Part shown: piece by piece, positions 8,684 to 17,808 of the stretch
Position numbering within the stretch: the first letter of the stretch is position 1
Layout: each line of letters begins with the position of its first letter
From: Chryseobacterium rhizosphaerae
GTDB lineage: Bacteria > Bacteroidota > Bacteroidia > Flavobacteriales > Weeksellaceae
Assembly (NCBI RefSeq): GCF_003385455.1
Contig: NZ_QNUF01000001.1
Location: forward strand, 1-64,000
DNA: 64,000 nt
Reading direction: 5' to 3'
Program-made: the position numbers and the translations under genes
The notes under the pieces: generated by a model
Database searches by the model: none
The model's input: the letters and a program-made list of their open reading frames with translations, nothing else
What the model was told of the DNA's origin: nothing

Positions 8684-8734
8684 ATGAAACCCATTTTTTT
8701 AGCATTACATCATTATTATCATCATCTCTGTTAG
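8684..8734 (+). CDS. hisL: his operon leader peptide
   Basis: This short ORF encodes 16 residues, MKPIFLALHHYYHHLC. Four of residues 9-14 are histidine (codons at 8708-8713 and 8720-8725), around two tyrosines. It lies directly after the his promoter and before an intrinsic terminator that precedes hisG by about 70 bases. By analogy with classical his leaders, ribosome stalling at the histidine codons when charged histidyl-tRNA is scarce would let the operon be transcribed. The TAG stop at 8732-8734 overlaps the proposed antiterminator arm. It is too short for ordinary gene finders. Confidence 0.88.
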   Translation: MKPIFLALHHYYHHLC

Positions 8735-8809
8735 GCGGAATTGATTGATATATGTGCATGCTAAAATCAAAAATAATAAAAACCGTCTGAGTAAATAGGC
8801 GGTTTTTTT
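8731..8809 (+). promoter_or_regulatory. his attenuator: antiterminator and terminator
   Basis: Terminator: arms 8779-8788 and 8797-8806 (core CCGTCT with AGGCGG), 8-base loop, then seven Ts to 8809. The 3' arm core TAGGCGG recurs at 8732-8738, across the leader stop codon. That copy can pair with the terminator 5' arm instead (8731-8738 with 8783-8790, 8 pairs including wobbles). A supporting hairpin TTGATT (8741-8746) with AATCAA (8765-8770) would bring the two together. A ribosome at the leader stop would cover 8731-8738 and permit termination; one stalled at the histidine codons would leave it free. Basis: direct base pairing plus the known attenuation logic. Confidence 0.82.
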
Positions 8810-8878
8810 GTTTCCTGAATTCACCTCAGAAATTTTCAATCAATCAGTTTTTATTTACTCGGACTCAAAAAAGACGAA

Positions 8879-9736
8879 ATGAGTAAAATAAAAATTGCAA
8901 TCCAGAAAAGCGGCCGGCTCTACGAAGAATCTTTACAGCTTCTCAAAGACTGCGGAATATTTGTCAACAACGGTAAAGACCAGCTTAAAGTTTCGGTAGA
9001 TAATTTTCCTATGGAAATCATGTACCTGCGAAACTCAGACATTCCTCAGTATCTTGAAGATGGGGTAGTGGATATCGCTATTGTAGGCGAAAATCTTTTG
9101 ATAGAAAAAGCAAAAGATATCCGGATCATTCAGCAGCTTGGTTTTTCCAAGTGCAGGGTTTCCCTTGCTGTTCCCAAAGAGGTGGAAACGGATGAACTGT
9201 CTTATTTTCAAGGGCGAAAAATCGCAACTTCCTATCCCAATACCCTAAAGACTTTCTTAGAAAAAAAAGGAATTACTTCAGATATACACATCATCTCAGG
9301 TTCTGTAGAAATTGCACCTAATATTGGTCTGGCAGATGGGATCTGCGATATCGTAAGTTCTGGAAGTACTTTGTTTAAGAACGGATTAAGAGAAACTGTC
9401 AGCCTTCTTAAATCGGAAGCCGTGCTTGCCCAAACCCCTAAACTATCTCAGGATAAAGAAGTTATTCTCGAAAAGCTTTTATTCAGAATCAAGGCTGTTT
9501 TAAAGGCGAAAAAATCAAAGTATATCCTGATGAATGTTCCTAATGAAAAAATAGCGAAGGTAGCAGATGTTCTTCCTGTCCTTAAAAGCCCTACGGTAAT
9601 TCCTCTGGCAGAAGAAGGGTGGAGCAGTATTCATTCTGTGATCGATGAAGAAAGATTCTGGGACGTGATTGACGAACTGAAAGAAAACGGAGCCCAGGAC
9701 ATACTCATTATTCCCATTGATAAAATGGTCATTTAA
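8879..9736 (+). CDS. hisG: ATP phosphoribosyltransferase
   Basis: HisG catalyses the first step of histidine synthesis, joining ATP and PRPP to phosphoribosyl-ATP, and is the usual target of histidine feedback. The 285 residues match the long form with a C-terminal regulatory ACT-like domain (about 205-285), so no HisZ partner is needed. Motifs: KIAIQKSGRL at the start, DIAIVGENLL, KIATSYPNTLKTFL and the PRPP-site region DIVSSGSTLFKNGL. It is the first structural gene of the operon, about 70 bases after the attenuator, with 11 bases to hisD. Confidence 0.97.
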   Translation: MSKIKIAIQKSGRLYEESLQLLKDCGIFVNNGKDQLKVSVDNFPMEIMYLRNSDIPQYLEDGVVDIAIVGENLLIEKAKDIRIIQQLGFSKCRVSLAVPKEVETDELSYFQGRKIATSYPNTLKTFLEKKGITSDIHIISGSVEIAPNIGLADGICDIVSSGSTLFKNGLRETVSLLKSEAVLAQTPKLSQDKEVILEKLLFRIKAVLKAKKSKYILMNVPNEKIAKVADVLPVLKSPTVIPLAEEGWSSIHSVIDEERFWDVIDELKENGAQDILIIPIDKMVI

Positions 9737-9747
9737 AGCACATACCT

Positions 9748-11025
9748 ATGAAAATATACAGATATCCGAATAAGAATATATGGGCAGATTTAGTACAGAG
9801 GCCCGTTTTAGAAAGAGCAGAAATCTCAGGACTTGTTGCTGAAATATTTGAAGAAGTAGAAAGAAATGGAGATTCAGCACTTCTTGCATTTAACAGGAAA
9901 TTTGATCAAGCAGAAACTGATGGTGTCATCGTTTTGGAATCAGAAATTGAAGAAGCCGAAAAGCTGGTTAGCAGTGAGTTAAAGAAAGCTATTCAGCAGG
10001 CAAAAGACAATATCTTTCAGTTCCATGAATCACAGAAGCAGAAAGTTCAGAAAATTGAAACAACGAAAGGAGTCATTTGTTGGAGAGAAAATCGTGCCGT
10101 TGAAAAGGTAGGGATTTACATCCCGGGAGGAACAGCTCCTTTATTCTCGACGGTTTTAATGCTTGCCATACCGGCTAATCTTGCCGGATGTAAGGAAGTT
10201 ATTCTCTGTACCCCACCGGATAAAAACGGAAATGTCAATCCTGCGATTCTTTATACAGCAAAACTATGTGGAATATCCAAAGTTTTTAAAACCGGAGGAG
10301 CTCAGGCAGTTGTTGCCATGACTCTGGGAACAGAAAGTATTCCCAAGGTGTACAAAATTTTCGGACCGGGAAATCAGTTTGTGGTCGCTGCCAAAGAATA
10401 TGCCCAACGATATGGAGTCGCCATTGATATGCCTGCAGGACCAAGCGAAGTTCTTGTGATTGCGGATGAGCAAGCTGTGCCGGATTTCTGTGCTGCAGAC
10501 CTGCTTTCACAGGCTGAGCACGGCAGTGACAGTCAGGTGATTTTCGTGGCTACCGACCTTAAAGTTTTCAATGAGACAATGAGTGCTATTGATCAGCAAA
10601 TCAAAAAATTGCCAAGAAATGAAATGGCAGGAAAAGCACTGGAAAATAGCTGCTTTATCCTGGTGAATTCCCTAGAAGAAGCTCTTGAGTTCAGCAACCT
10701 GTATGCACCGGAACACCTTATTTTGGCAATGAAGGATTTTAAAAAATACATTCCAATGGTTCAGAATGCAGGATCAGTTTTCTTAGGAAATTACTCCTGT
10801 GAGAGTGCAGGAGATTATGCCAGCGGAACCAATCACACGCTCCCTACAAATGCTTATGCAAGAAATTATAGCGGGGTTTCCCTGGATAGTTTTGTCAAGA
10901 AAATAACATTCCAGCATCTCTCTGAAGAAGGACTTCAGAATTTAGGAAAAACAATAGAGCTCATGGCAGAAGCGGAAGGACTCTTTGCCCACAAAAATGC
11001 AGTATCAATAAGATTAAAACGATAA
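9748..11025 (+). CDS. hisD: Histidinol dehydrogenase
   Basis: HisD oxidises histidinol to histidine in two NAD-dependent steps, the last reactions of the pathway, using a bound zinc. The 425-residue length is standard. Visible motifs are GIYIPGGTAPLFSTVLML, FGPGNQFVVAAKEYA, DMPAGPSEVLVIAD, LLSQAEHGSDSQV (zinc ligands Q and H), and NLYAPEHLIL with the catalytic Glu-His pair. GDYASGTNHTLPT near the end completes the family signature. It is the second gene of the operon, one base from hisC. Confidence 0.97.
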   Translation: MKIYRYPNKNIWADLVQRPVLERAEISGLVAEIFEEVERNGDSALLAFNRKFDQAETDGVIVLESEIEEAEKLVSSELKKAIQQAKDNIFQFHESQKQKVQKIETTKGVICWRENRAVEKVGIYIPGGTAPLFSTVLMLAIPANLAGCKEVILCTPPDKNGNVNPAILYTAKLCGISKVFKTGGAQAVVAMTLGTESIPKVYKIFGPGNQFVVAAKEYAQRYGVAIDMPAGPSEVLVIADEQAVPDFCAADLLSQAEHGSDSQVIFVATDLKVFNETMSAIDQQIKKLPRNEMAGKALENSCFILVNSLEEALEFSNLYAPEHLILAMKDFKKYIPMVQNAGSVFLGNYSCESAGDYASGTNHTLPTNAYARNYSGVSLDSFVKKITFQHLSEEGLQNLGKTIELMAEAEGLFAHKNAVSIRLKR

Positions 11026-11026
11026 A

Positions 11027-12058
11027 ATGAAAAATATGAATATCAATACTTTAGTACGGGATAATATTTTAAAACTACAGCCTTACATCAGCTTCAGGGA
11101 TCATAATGAATTTAGCAGTCCTGTGCTGCTGGATGCCAATGAAAGCCCGTTCGGAGAATTTAACCGTTACCCGGATTCTACTCAGAAAAAACTTAAAAAT
11201 AAACTGGCGGGTCTTAAAAAAGTATCTCCTTCACAGATTGCTGTTGGAAATGGAAGTGATGAGCTTATTGATTTGATTATTAAGGTTTTTTGTGAGCCTA
11301 AAAAAGATTCGATACTTATGATGAATCCTTCTTTTGCCATGTATGGGTTCTATGCAGCGATCAATGAAAATAAAGTATTGAAGTTGGATCTGGATGAAAA
11401 TTTTGAAATTGTCAAAGATGATTTTTTAAAAATTATACAGGAACAGCCCATCAAAATATTCTTTCTGTGCTCACCCAATAATCCAACAGGAAACAGCATA
11501 GAAGATATTGAATTTTATATTCAGAATTTTGAAGGAATTGTAGTGGTCGATGAAGCCTATATTGAGTTTTCTGAAAACAAATCAAGCCTGGAACTTCTAG
11601 ATCAGTATCCTAATCTGATTGTTTTACAGACTTTTTCCAAAGCCTGGGGGACTGCAGGTGCAAGAGTAGGAATGGCTTATGCTTCTGAAGAAATTATACG
11701 CCTCATTAATACGGTAAAAGCACCTTATAACGTTAATTCTTTAAGCCAGCAGCTGATTCTGGAAACGATTGATAATGAAGAGAGACTTAAAGAAAACGTC
11801 AATAGTATCTTAAAAGAAAGACTATGGCTGAAAGAACAGTTTAAAGAGGTAGATTGTATTTCAAAAGTTTTTCCTACCGATGCCAATTTCTTTTTGATCG
11901 AACTGAAAAATGTGGAGGGCGTTTATGACAGGATGCTGGAAAATGAAATTCTGACAAGTAAAAGAGATCCCGCAATTCCCGGATGTATCAGGATTAATAT
12001 CGGAAACCGTAAAGAAAATGAAATGTTGATTACCGTTTTAAAAAATATTCAATTATGA
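11027..12058 (+). CDS. hisC: Histidinol-phosphate aminotransferase
   Basis: HisC converts imidazole-acetol phosphate to histidinol phosphate with glutamate as amino donor; it is a PLP enzyme of fold type I. The 343 residues show [15 protein letters not shown] at the N-terminus, [29 protein letters not shown], and the PLP-binding lysine K205 in [10 protein letters not shown], followed by RVGMAYA. A second ATG lies three codons downstream; either start is possible. Its TGA overlaps the ATG of hisB by four bases, implying translational coupling. Confidence 0.96.
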   Translation: MKNMNINTLVRDNILKLQPYISFRDHNEFSSPVLLDANESPFGEFNRYPDSTQKKLKNKLAGLKKVSPSQIAVGNGSDELIDLIIKVFCEPKKDSILMMNPSFAMYGFYAAINENKVLKLDLDENFEIVKDDFLKIIQEQPIKIFFLCSPNNPTGNSIEDIEFYIQNFEGIVVVDEAYIEFSENKSSLELLDQYPNLIVLQTFSKAWGTAGARVGMAYASEEIIRLINTVKAPYNVNSLSQQLILETIDNEERLKENVNSILKERLWLKEQFKEVDCISKVFPTDANFFLIELKNVEGVYDRMLENEILTSKRDPAIPGCIRINIGNRKENEMLITVLKNIQL

Positions 12059-13149
12059 AAAAAGTGCTTTTTATAGACCGTGACGGGACCCTGATTATCG
12101 AACCTCCTACAGATTTTCAGGTGGATTCCCTGGAAAAACTTGAATTTTATCCGGGAGTATTTCAGAACCTTTCCAAAATAGCTAATGAATTGGATTATGA
12201 ACTGGTAATGGTAACTAATCAGGATGGGTTGGGAACAGATAGTTTTCCTTTCGAAGATTTTATAAAACCTCATGATAAAATGTTGAAAGCTTTCGAAAAT
12301 GAAGGCATATTTTTCAGTGATATTGTAATAGATAAAAGCTTTGAATATGAGAATCTGCCTACCCGGAAACCGGGTGTTGGAATGCTTGGAAAATATATCT
12401 ACGGGAATTATGACCTGGAAAATTCATATGTAATTGGTGATAGAGGTAGTGATGTTCAACTAGCTGTAAATTTGGGATGTAAAGCAATTTATCTTAATAA
12501 TGACTTTAATAATGAATCTGCGCTTAGTACGACCCGGTGGGCAGAGATCTATCAGTTTTTAAAGCAGGGAATGAGAAGAGCTAAAGTATCCAGAAAGACA
12601 AATGAAACAGACATTGAAATTGAGATCAATTTGGATGGAAGCGGGAATTCTGAAATTTCTACAGGATTACACTTTTTTGATCACATGCTGGAGCAGATTT
12701 CCAGACACGGAAATATGGATCTTGTCATAAAAGTAAAAGGAGATCTTAAAGTGGATGAACACCACACCATAGAAGATACAGGAATTGTATTGGGAGAAGC
12801 CGTTGTAAAAGCCTTAGGTAAGAAAAAAGGAATTGAGAGATATGGATTTTTACTGCCTATGGATGATTGCCTGGCACAAGTGGCTATTGATTTCGGAGGA
12901 AGATCCTGGCTGGTATGGGATGCCGAATTTAAAAGGGAAAAAATTGGCGATGTGCCAACGGAAATGTTCTCACACTTCTTTAAATCTTTTACGGACGCTT
13001 CAAAATCCAATCTGAATATCAAAGCGGAAGGAACCAATGAACACCACAAAATAGAATCTATTTTCAAAGCATTTGCAAAGGCCGTTAAAATGGCAGTAAA
13101 CCAATCTGATACCAATTATAATTTACCTTCTACAAAAGGAAGTTTATAA
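12055..13149 (+). CDS. hisB: Bifunctional histidinol-phosphatase / imidazoleglycerol-phosphate dehydratase
   Basis: This is a fusion of two pathway enzymes, as in Escherichia coli. The N-terminal part (about 1-165) is a HAD phosphatase for histidinol phosphate: FIDRDGTLI with the catalytic D-x-[18 protein letters not shown] and [10 protein letters not shown]. The C-terminal part (about 175-364) is imidazoleglycerol-phosphate dehydratase: [30 protein letters not shown] and [10 protein letters not shown], which supply the manganese-binding histidines. It overlaps hisC by four bases; hisH follows after 2 bases. Confidence 0.97.
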   Translation: MKKVLFIDRDGTLIIEPPTDFQVDSLEKLEFYPGVFQNLSKIANELDYELVMVTNQDGLGTDSFPFEDFIKPHDKMLKAFENEGIFFSDIVIDKSFEYENLPTRKPGVGMLGKYIYGNYDLENSYVIGDRGSDVQLAVNLGCKAIYLNNDFNNESALSTTRWAEIYQFLKQGMRRAKVSRKTNETDIEIEINLDGSGNSEISTGLHFFDHMLEQISRHGNMDLVIKVKGDLKVDEHHTIEDTGIVLGEAVVKALGKKKGIERYGFLLPMDDCLAQVAIDFGGRSWLVWDAEFKREKIGDVPTEMFSHFFKSFTDASKSNLNIKAEGTNEHHKIESIFKAFAKAVKMAVNQSDTNYNLPSTKGSL

Positions 13150-13151
13150 TC

Positions 13152-13730
13152 ATGATAGCTATAATAAAATATAACGGAGGCAATGTAAGTTCAGTTCAAA
13201 ATGCACTGAACAGGCTGAAGGCAGATTCTGTAATTACAGATGATCCTGAGCAGATTATAAAAGCGGATAAAGTTATTTTTCCAGGGGTAGGCGAAGCCTC
13301 TTCTACCATGAAGCTGCTGAAAGAGAAAGGGCTGGATGTACTTATTCCAAGCCTTAAGCAGCCTGTCCTGGGGATTTGTCTGGGAATGCAGCTGATGTGT
13401 GGGGATAACGAAGAAGGAGGTATCCGCGGAATGGGAATTTTTAATGTGAATGTAAAACGGTTCCCACCCACAGATTTAGTTCCTCATATGGGCTGGAATA
13501 CGGTTTCAGACCAGGAATCATCTCTTTTTTCAGGAATTGAAAAGAATAATGATGTTTATTTTGTCCACAGCTTTTATTGTGAACTGTCTGATTTTACAAC
13601 TTCTGTGTGTGATTATATCCTGCCGTTCAGTTCATCGTTGCAAAAGGATAATTTTTATGCTGTACAGTTTCACCCGGAGAAATCAGGAGGAATCGGAAGT
13701 CAAATATTAACCAACTTTATTAAACTATAA
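13152..13730 (+). CDS. hisH: Imidazole glycerol phosphate synthase, glutaminase subunit
   Basis: HisH hydrolyses glutamine and channels ammonia to HisF. The 192 residues form a class I glutamine amidotransferase domain. The nucleophile is Cys76 in GICLGMQ, and the His-Glu pair lies in [10 protein letters not shown] near the C-terminus. [11 protein letters not shown] is the oxyanion-side loop and PHMGWN is a HisH signature. It is one base from hisA. HisF lies two genes downstream, giving the order H-A-F usual in Bacteroidota. Confidence 0.96.
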   Translation: MIAIIKYNGGNVSSVQNALNRLKADSVITDDPEQIIKADKVIFPGVGEASSTMKLLKEKGLDVLIPSLKQPVLGICLGMQLMCGDNEEGGIRGMGIFNVNVKRFPPTDLVPHMGWNTVSDQESSLFSGIEKNNDVYFVHSFYCELSDFTTSVCDYILPFSSSLQKDNFYAVQFHPEKSGGIGSQILTNFIKL

Positions 13731-13731
13731 C

Positions 13732-14454
13732 ATGAAAATTATTCCAGCCATTGATATTATCGACGGAAAATGTGTGCGCCTGTCAAAAGGAGATTACACT
13801 ACAAAAAAGATATATAACGAAAACCCTGTAGAAGTTGCCAAAGAGTTTGAAAATTTTGGAATCCGGTATCTTCATTTGGTAGATCTTGACGGAGCAAAAT
13901 CAAAACACATTGTTAACCGGAAAGTCCTGGAAGATATTGCCGGAGCAACATCTCTTCATATTGATTTTGGAGGTGGGCTAAAGACACAGGAGGATATTGA
14001 AACTGCATTCAGTTCCGGAGCACAGCAGATTACATTGGGAAGTATTGCCGTTCAGGATCCTGAATTCTGTTTTGAAATGATTGAAAAATATGGTACTGAG
14101 AAAATCATCCTGGGGGCAGACTGTGACAACAGGAAAATTAAAACCTCCGGCTGGCAGGAAGAAAGTGATAAAGATATTATTGATTTTATTCTTCAATATC
14201 AGAAAAAAGGAATTCAGCATGTTATATGTACTGATATTGCCAAGGACGGCATGCTGGAAGGACCTTCTACAGGACTGTATATTGAGATTTTATACAAAAC
14301 GGGAATACAGCTTACGGCAAGCGGTGGCATTTCAGGTATCAAAGACGTCTATAAAATGAAAGATATCGGATGTTCCGGGACTATTATCGGAAAAGCCATT
14401 TACGAGGGAAAAATAAGCTTACAACAACTTCAGAACTTTATTGAAAATGCTTAA
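13732..14454 (+). CDS. hisA: ProFAR isomerase
   Basis: HisA isomerises ProFAR to PRFAR by an Amadori rearrangement. The 240-residue (beta/alpha)8 barrel starts [15 protein letters not shown] with the catalytic Asp at the end of strand 1. Other family blocks are [24 protein letters not shown], the second-half catalytic region [16 protein letters not shown], and [10 protein letters not shown] with a phosphate-binding loop. Its end overlaps the start of hisF by 8 bases. Confidence 0.96.
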   Translation: MKIIPAIDIIDGKCVRLSKGDYTTKKIYNENPVEVAKEFENFGIRYLHLVDLDGAKSKHIVNRKVLEDIAGATSLHIDFGGGLKTQEDIETAFSSGAQQITLGSIAVQDPEFCFEMIEKYGTEKIILGADCDNRKIKTSGWQEESDKDIIDFILQYQKKGIQHVICTDIAKDGMLEGPSTGLYIEILYKTGIQLTASGGISGIKDVYKMKDIGCSGTIIGKAIYEGKISLQQLQNFIENA

Positions 14455-15199
14455 AAAGAGAATTATTCCATGTTTGGATATTAAAGAAGGCTCCACAGTA
14501 AAAGGGGTGAACTTTGAAGGACTTCGCAATGCCGGAGATCCTGTGGAGCTGGCTGTAAAATACGAACAGGATGGAGCTGATGAGCTTGTTTTTCTGGATA
14601 TTACGGCCACTATTGAAGAAAGAAAAACCTTTGTTGAATTGGTGAGAAAGATAGGTAACGAACTGAGCATACCTTTTACCGTAGGCGGTGGAATTTCCTC
14701 TGTTGAGGATGTCAGAAAGCTTTTGGAGGCAGGTGCGGATAAAATCAGCATCAATTCTTCCGCAGTCAAAAACCCACAGCTCATTTCTACACTGGCAAAG
14801 GAATTTGGCAGTCAATGTGTAGTGGTAGCGATTGATACCCGTCTGGCAGGAAATATTGATTGGGTGCATATAAAAGGAGGACGTGAAAAAACAGAATGGA
14901 TGACATTGGAATGGGCCAGAGAAGCAGAATCTTTGGGAGCAGGGGAAATTCTTTTAACTTCTATGGATGGCGACGGAACAAAAAACGGTTTTGATCTCCG
15001 GATTACAAAACTGGTTTCTGAAAATGTGGGTATTCCGGTCATTGCCTCGGGAGGAGCTGGAAATGCTGCTGATTTTCTTAAAGTCTTTAATGAAACAAAA
15101 GCTACAGGAGCCTTGGCAGCCAGTGTTTTTCATTTTAATGAAATCGGAATTATGGACTTGAAAGAATTATTAAAATCTAAAAAAATTAACGTAAGATGA
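14447..15199 (+). CDS. hisF: Imidazole glycerol phosphate synthase, cyclase subunit
   Basis: HisF uses ammonia from HisH to convert PRFAR into imidazole glycerol phosphate and AICAR. The 250-residue barrel begins [15 protein letters not shown], with the catalytic Asp in [34 protein letters not shown] cannot be shown whole but is present in mid-protein (from about residue 80). The second catalytic Asp lies in [14 protein letters not shown] chose the ATG at 14447, which gives the canonical N-terminus; a TTG two codons earlier only lengthens it. It overlaps hisA by 8 bases and hisIE by 4. Confidence 0.96.
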   Translation: MLKKRIIPCLDIKEGSTVKGVNFEGLRNAGDPVELAVKYEQDGADELVFLDITATIEERKTFVELVRKIGNELSIPFTVGGGISSVEDVRKLLEAGADKISINSSAVKNPQLISTLAKEFGSQCVVVAIDTRLAGNIDWVHIKGGREKTEWMTLEWAREAESLGAGEILLTSMDGDGTKNGFDLRITKLVSENVGIPVIASGGAGNAADFLKVFNETKATGALAASVFHFNEIGIMDLKELLKSKKINVR

Positions 15200-15783
15200 A
15201 AATTAACTTTGATAAAAGCAATGGGCTTATTCCTGTCATTATTCAGGACAATAGAACCCTTCAGGTGGTGATGTTGGGATATATGAATGAAGAAGCTTTT
15301 GAAAAAACAAAAAAGGAAGGGGTGGTCACCTTTTTCAGCCGCTCCAAAAACAGACTCTGGACCAAAGGGGAAGAGTCCGGCAATTTTTTAACGGTAAAAG
15401 ATATCAGAATAGACTGTGATCAGGATACTGTTTTAATAAAAGTGATTCCACGGAATGGGGTCTGCCATACAGGAAGCTTCAGTTGTTTTGGAAATAAGGA
15501 TTCCAAGGGATTTCTGTATGAGCTGGAAGAAAAGATATCCCAAAGGATTGACAACCGGGTAGAAGAATCATATACCTATTCTCTGTACCAGCGGGGGATT
15601 AATAAAGTAGCTCAAAAAGTAGGAGAAGAAGCGGTAGAGCTGGTGATTGAGGCTAAAGATAATAATGAGCAACTCTTTAAAAATGAAGCTGCCGACTTAC
15701 TTTATCACTTCTTAATTTTACTGAAAACAAAAGGCTATACCTTGGAAGAAATAGAAGAGATCCTTCAGAACAGGGACAAATAA
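15196..15783 (+). CDS. hisIE: Phosphoribosyl-AMP cyclohydrolase / phosphoribosyl-ATP pyrophosphatase
   Basis: This fusion performs steps two and three of histidine synthesis. The N-terminal HisI part (about 1-110) has [32 protein letters not shown] and the zinc-site region CHTGSFSCF. The C-terminal HisE part (about 112-195) is an all-alpha MazG-like pyrophosphatase with [14 protein letters not shown] and [13 protein letters not shown], supplying the magnesium-binding acidic residues. The start overlaps the hisF stop (ATGA). It is the last gene of the operon. No strong terminator follows, and the sequence soon runs into a decayed transposase. Confidence 0.96.
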   Translation: MKINFDKSNGLIPVIIQDNRTLQVVMLGYMNEEAFEKTKKEGVVTFFSRSKNRLWTKGEESGNFLTVKDIRIDCDQDTVLIKVIPRNGVCHTGSFSCFGNKDSKGFLYELEEKISQRIDNRVEESYTYSLYQRGINKVAQKVGEEAVELVIEAKDNNEQLFKNEAADLLYHFLILLKTKGYTLEEIEEILQNRDK

Positions 15784-15899
15784 AATTTAAAACTTGTTCA
15801 AAGGGTTTTATTTGGTTTATATATATGATGATTATCAGCTAATGTGAATAAAATGACGAATATTTATTCGGTTAGTTTATTATTTTATTTTCAAGTTGT

Positions 15900-16165
15900 T
15901 TAAAATTTCCTGATTATGATACAAAGAAAAGCTAAAAGATGTAAATCTCTCCAGTGTTTTTCTTTTGTCTCATATCGTGTCAGTAATACTTTGAATCCGT
16001 ATATCCATGCGTTCATTCGTTCTATTATAAATCTTTTTATAGTTCTTTATCAAAAATTTCTTCTCTATCTGAGAGGTTTCCGTTCCTTTTGTTGAAATCA
16101 ATATTGCCAGACAGATCTTTTCTTATTGATGCATCTACATTATTAAATGACAATTTTTTGTTTAA
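15900..16165 (-). pseudogene. Decayed IS5-type transposase C-terminus
   Basis: On the minus strand, translation of this AT-rich gap gives the end of an IS5-family DDE transposase in two frames. An upstream piece reads about NVDASIRKDLSGNIDFNKRN, then NLSDREEIFDKEL. After a one-base frame change comes KRFIIERMNAWIYGFKVLL and TRYETKEKHWRDLHLLAF, ending in a TAA at 15900-15902. The R-F-x-I-E-R-x-x-A-W block with the catalytic Glu and the R-[FY]-[ED]-T segment are characteristic of the group. No N-terminal half, inverted repeats or target duplication were seen. It is a relic, not an active element. Confidence 0.75.
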
Positions 16166-16298
16166 TAAAAAAAATTAATATAAATTATTATAGATGGTTA
16201 TATTTTCTTCGATATCATTAAATATAGAGTCTTATATTTTCTAATTTGCATGCATGTAAATTAAAAAAAAATATAATGAATTGATTATTAGTGTTGTA

Positions 16299-16329
16299 TT
16301 GTGTTTATTTGTGTTTTTTCATAGATTTG
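16299..16329 (+). promoter_or_regulatory. Promoter for the GNAT gene
   Basis: TTG at 16299-16301, a 20-base spacer, and TAGATTTG at 16322-16329 match the Bacteroidota promoter form. The ATG follows 16 bases later, at 16346. Confidence 0.6.
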
Positions 16330-16345
16330 TGAAAAACAAAAATGA

Positions 16346-17059
16346 ATGAGAAAAGCAACCTCTCAAGATAGGGAAAAAGTGGTCGCTATATTATGCGAAG
16401 CTTTCATAGATGTTCATATCCCCAATTCTATAAATTTTGTTGTGAAAAATTCTGGCAATAGATATAAAAGACTGAAAGGCCTAATGGAATTCCAGTTTGA
16501 TGTATCTATGTTGGATGGCAGTGTATTTTTAAGTGACGATGATAAAGGCTGTATTTTGTACCTTCATAGAACTAAATTCAGCTTTAAAAAGTTATTATTA
16601 GAAATTAAATTGTTATTGACCTGCATAGGTATGGATAATATGTTAAAGGTTTTAAAACGGGAAAAACTCTTAAAAAATTATCATCCTAAGGACAGATATA
16701 TTCACTTGTGGCTAATGGGTGTTCTTCCTAAGAATCAAGGAAGTGGTATAGGAACTAAACTTTTACAAGAGTCTTTAAATACTTATAAAAATAGGCTTAT
16801 TTATGTAGAAACTACTACTCTTGAAAATCGAAACTTCTATAAACAAAATGGATTTGAAATTTTTCATGAAACTTTTGAGTTAGATTACCCACTTTATTTT
16901 TTAAAACATGTTCAATACGGAAATTTATTTTATTTATATACTGATCATCATATTATTGATAATTATTGTCTCTGTAAAAACCATATCATTTTGGAAAAGG
17001 AGAGACAGAAGTTATCATCTAAAATTTTTAGGACTACTTTGTTCTGCACTCATTTATAA
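16346..17059 (+). CDS. GNAT family N-acetyltransferase
   Basis: This encodes a 237-residue protein whose first 190 residues form a GNAT acetyltransferase. The acetyl-CoA-binding loop is in GVLPKNQGSGIGTKLL (Q-x-x-G-x-G at about 137-142), followed by IYVETTTLENRNFYKQNGFEIFHE, a normal motif B. The substrate is not known. The last 50 residues (from about KHVQYGNLF) are unlike the family, rich in Cys/His/Tyr, and are read over the start of a membrane ORF in another frame (16908). The original GNAT probably ended near residue 188 and now runs on into foreign DNA. A good promoter precedes it. Confidence 0.7.
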   Translation: MRKATSQDREKVVAILCEAFIDVHIPNSINFVVKNSGNRYKRLKGLMEFQFDVSMLDGSVFLSDDDKGCILYLHRTKFSFKKLLLEIKLLLTCIGMDNMLKVLKREKLLKNYHPKDRYIHLWLMGVLPKNQGSGIGTKLLQESLNTYKNRLIYVETTTLENRNFYKQNGFEIFHETFELDYPLYFLKHVQYGNLFYLYTDHHIIDNYCLCKNHIILEKERQKLSSKIFRTTLFCTHL

Positions 17060-17324
17060 TATTGTAGAAGGTTTATTGCCAGACAAATATTTTGGCATCA
17101 ATTTAATATCCCAAAACATTTTTGCTTGGATTATTGGATTAGGAGTTGCTTATCATTACTTTATTTTTACTAAAATTGAATATGGTATAGTCTTACTAAA
17201 GAAAATTTCTTTCAGCTTAATTGGAATGTTAGCATTACTAAGTCTGATAATTCTTTTTATTCTCCCGTATACAATTACTGGTTCTTTGTTAATCTGTCAC
17301 GCACGTACAGAAAACCAACAATAA
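16908..17324 (+). CDS. Truncated multi-pass membrane protein
   Basis: This encodes 138 residues with about four hydrophobic helices (about 6-24, 41-56, 68-86 and 103-123). It resembles the N-terminal membrane part of larger Flavobacterium sensor or regulator proteins: IYILIIILLIIIVSVKTISF, then an internal NIVEGLLPDKYFGINLIS. The sequence looks natural up to GSLLI, then ends within ten residues in CHARTENQQ and a stop. Downstream DNA has a different character, so the rest of the gene has probably been lost. It overlaps the GNAT frame by 152 bases, an unlikely arrangement for two intact genes. Treat it as a remnant. Confidence 0.5.
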   Translation: MFNTEIYFIYILIIILLIIIVSVKTISFWKRRDRSYHLKFLGLLCSALIYNIVEGLLPDKYFGINLISQNIFAWIIGLGVAYHYFIFTKIEYGIVLLKKISFSLIGMLALLSLIILFILPYTITGSLLICHARTENQQ

Positions 17325-17582
17325 AGCGTCTTAAATCCATATTCCCCTATCTGTTCATGCGCGAGAACACGTAAGCAATTTTACTTTTCAGGATGTTATA
17401 TTTTGTTTGTTTCAGTGTTTCGTGCATTGCTAACATTTCCCATCAATAAACGCTTTTACGGAGTTTGTTGGTATCTCTACGTGTGTGAGAAATTTTATTC
17501 TTCTAACTGTTATTTATGTCTTTGTTCACCAGTAGTTGAAAAAATATTTATATATTAGCATCAATAATTTTAACGAAACAAG

Positions 17583-17727
17583 CGTAAGTTTCTATCATTA
17601 AGGTAACAGAAAACTCGGAATCTTCTATACAACCTAAAAATGATAGACTTACGCCCGTGTATCTATAATGGCGCGGGCTGTAAGTCATATCTGGTTGTAG
17701 GGCCATCCGAGTGCCTCTGTTACTGAT
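17583..17727. ncRNA. Nested hairpin element, possible structured RNA
   Basis: Four helices stack in order: 17603-17610 with 17716-17723 (8 bp, perfect), 17613-17619 with 17706-17712 (7 bp), 17628-17634 with 17693-17699 (7 bp), and 17646-17660 with 17671-17686 (about 15 pairs with wobbles and one bulged T), closing on a 10-base loop. Short internal loops separate them. An additional ATCA/TGAT pair lies outside. A rival fold exists: 17583-17599 can pair with 17639-17653 (15 bp with a 2-base bulge). The segment is visibly more GC-rich than its surroundings. It could be a small RNA, a transposon-associated RNA or a foldback DNA element; the strand is undetermined and I recognise no family. Confidence 0.6.
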
Positions 17728-17808
17728 TGGCCTCAGCTCTGCGCCTTCTGTGTATTTATTTCAAAAAAATAACAGGAGTTTAGCAATGTGTGGAAAGTTG
17801 CTATAAAA

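Noticed and set aside
12681..13115. Antisense frame over hisB
   Set aside because: It is a shadow of the hisB reading frame; no start signal or family match supports it.
15784..15815. Possible terminator after hisIE
   Set aside because: TAAAAC/GTTTTA arms with only wobble pairs inside and no clean T-run; too weak to list as a feature.
17325..17560. Possible coding remnant in the first part of the scar region
   Set aside because: Both strands give short frames with no family resemblance and many stops; no function can be supported.
17603..17723. Integron attC site
   Set aside because: The outer arms lack the GTTRRRY/RYYYAAC core, and no integrase or gene cassette is near.
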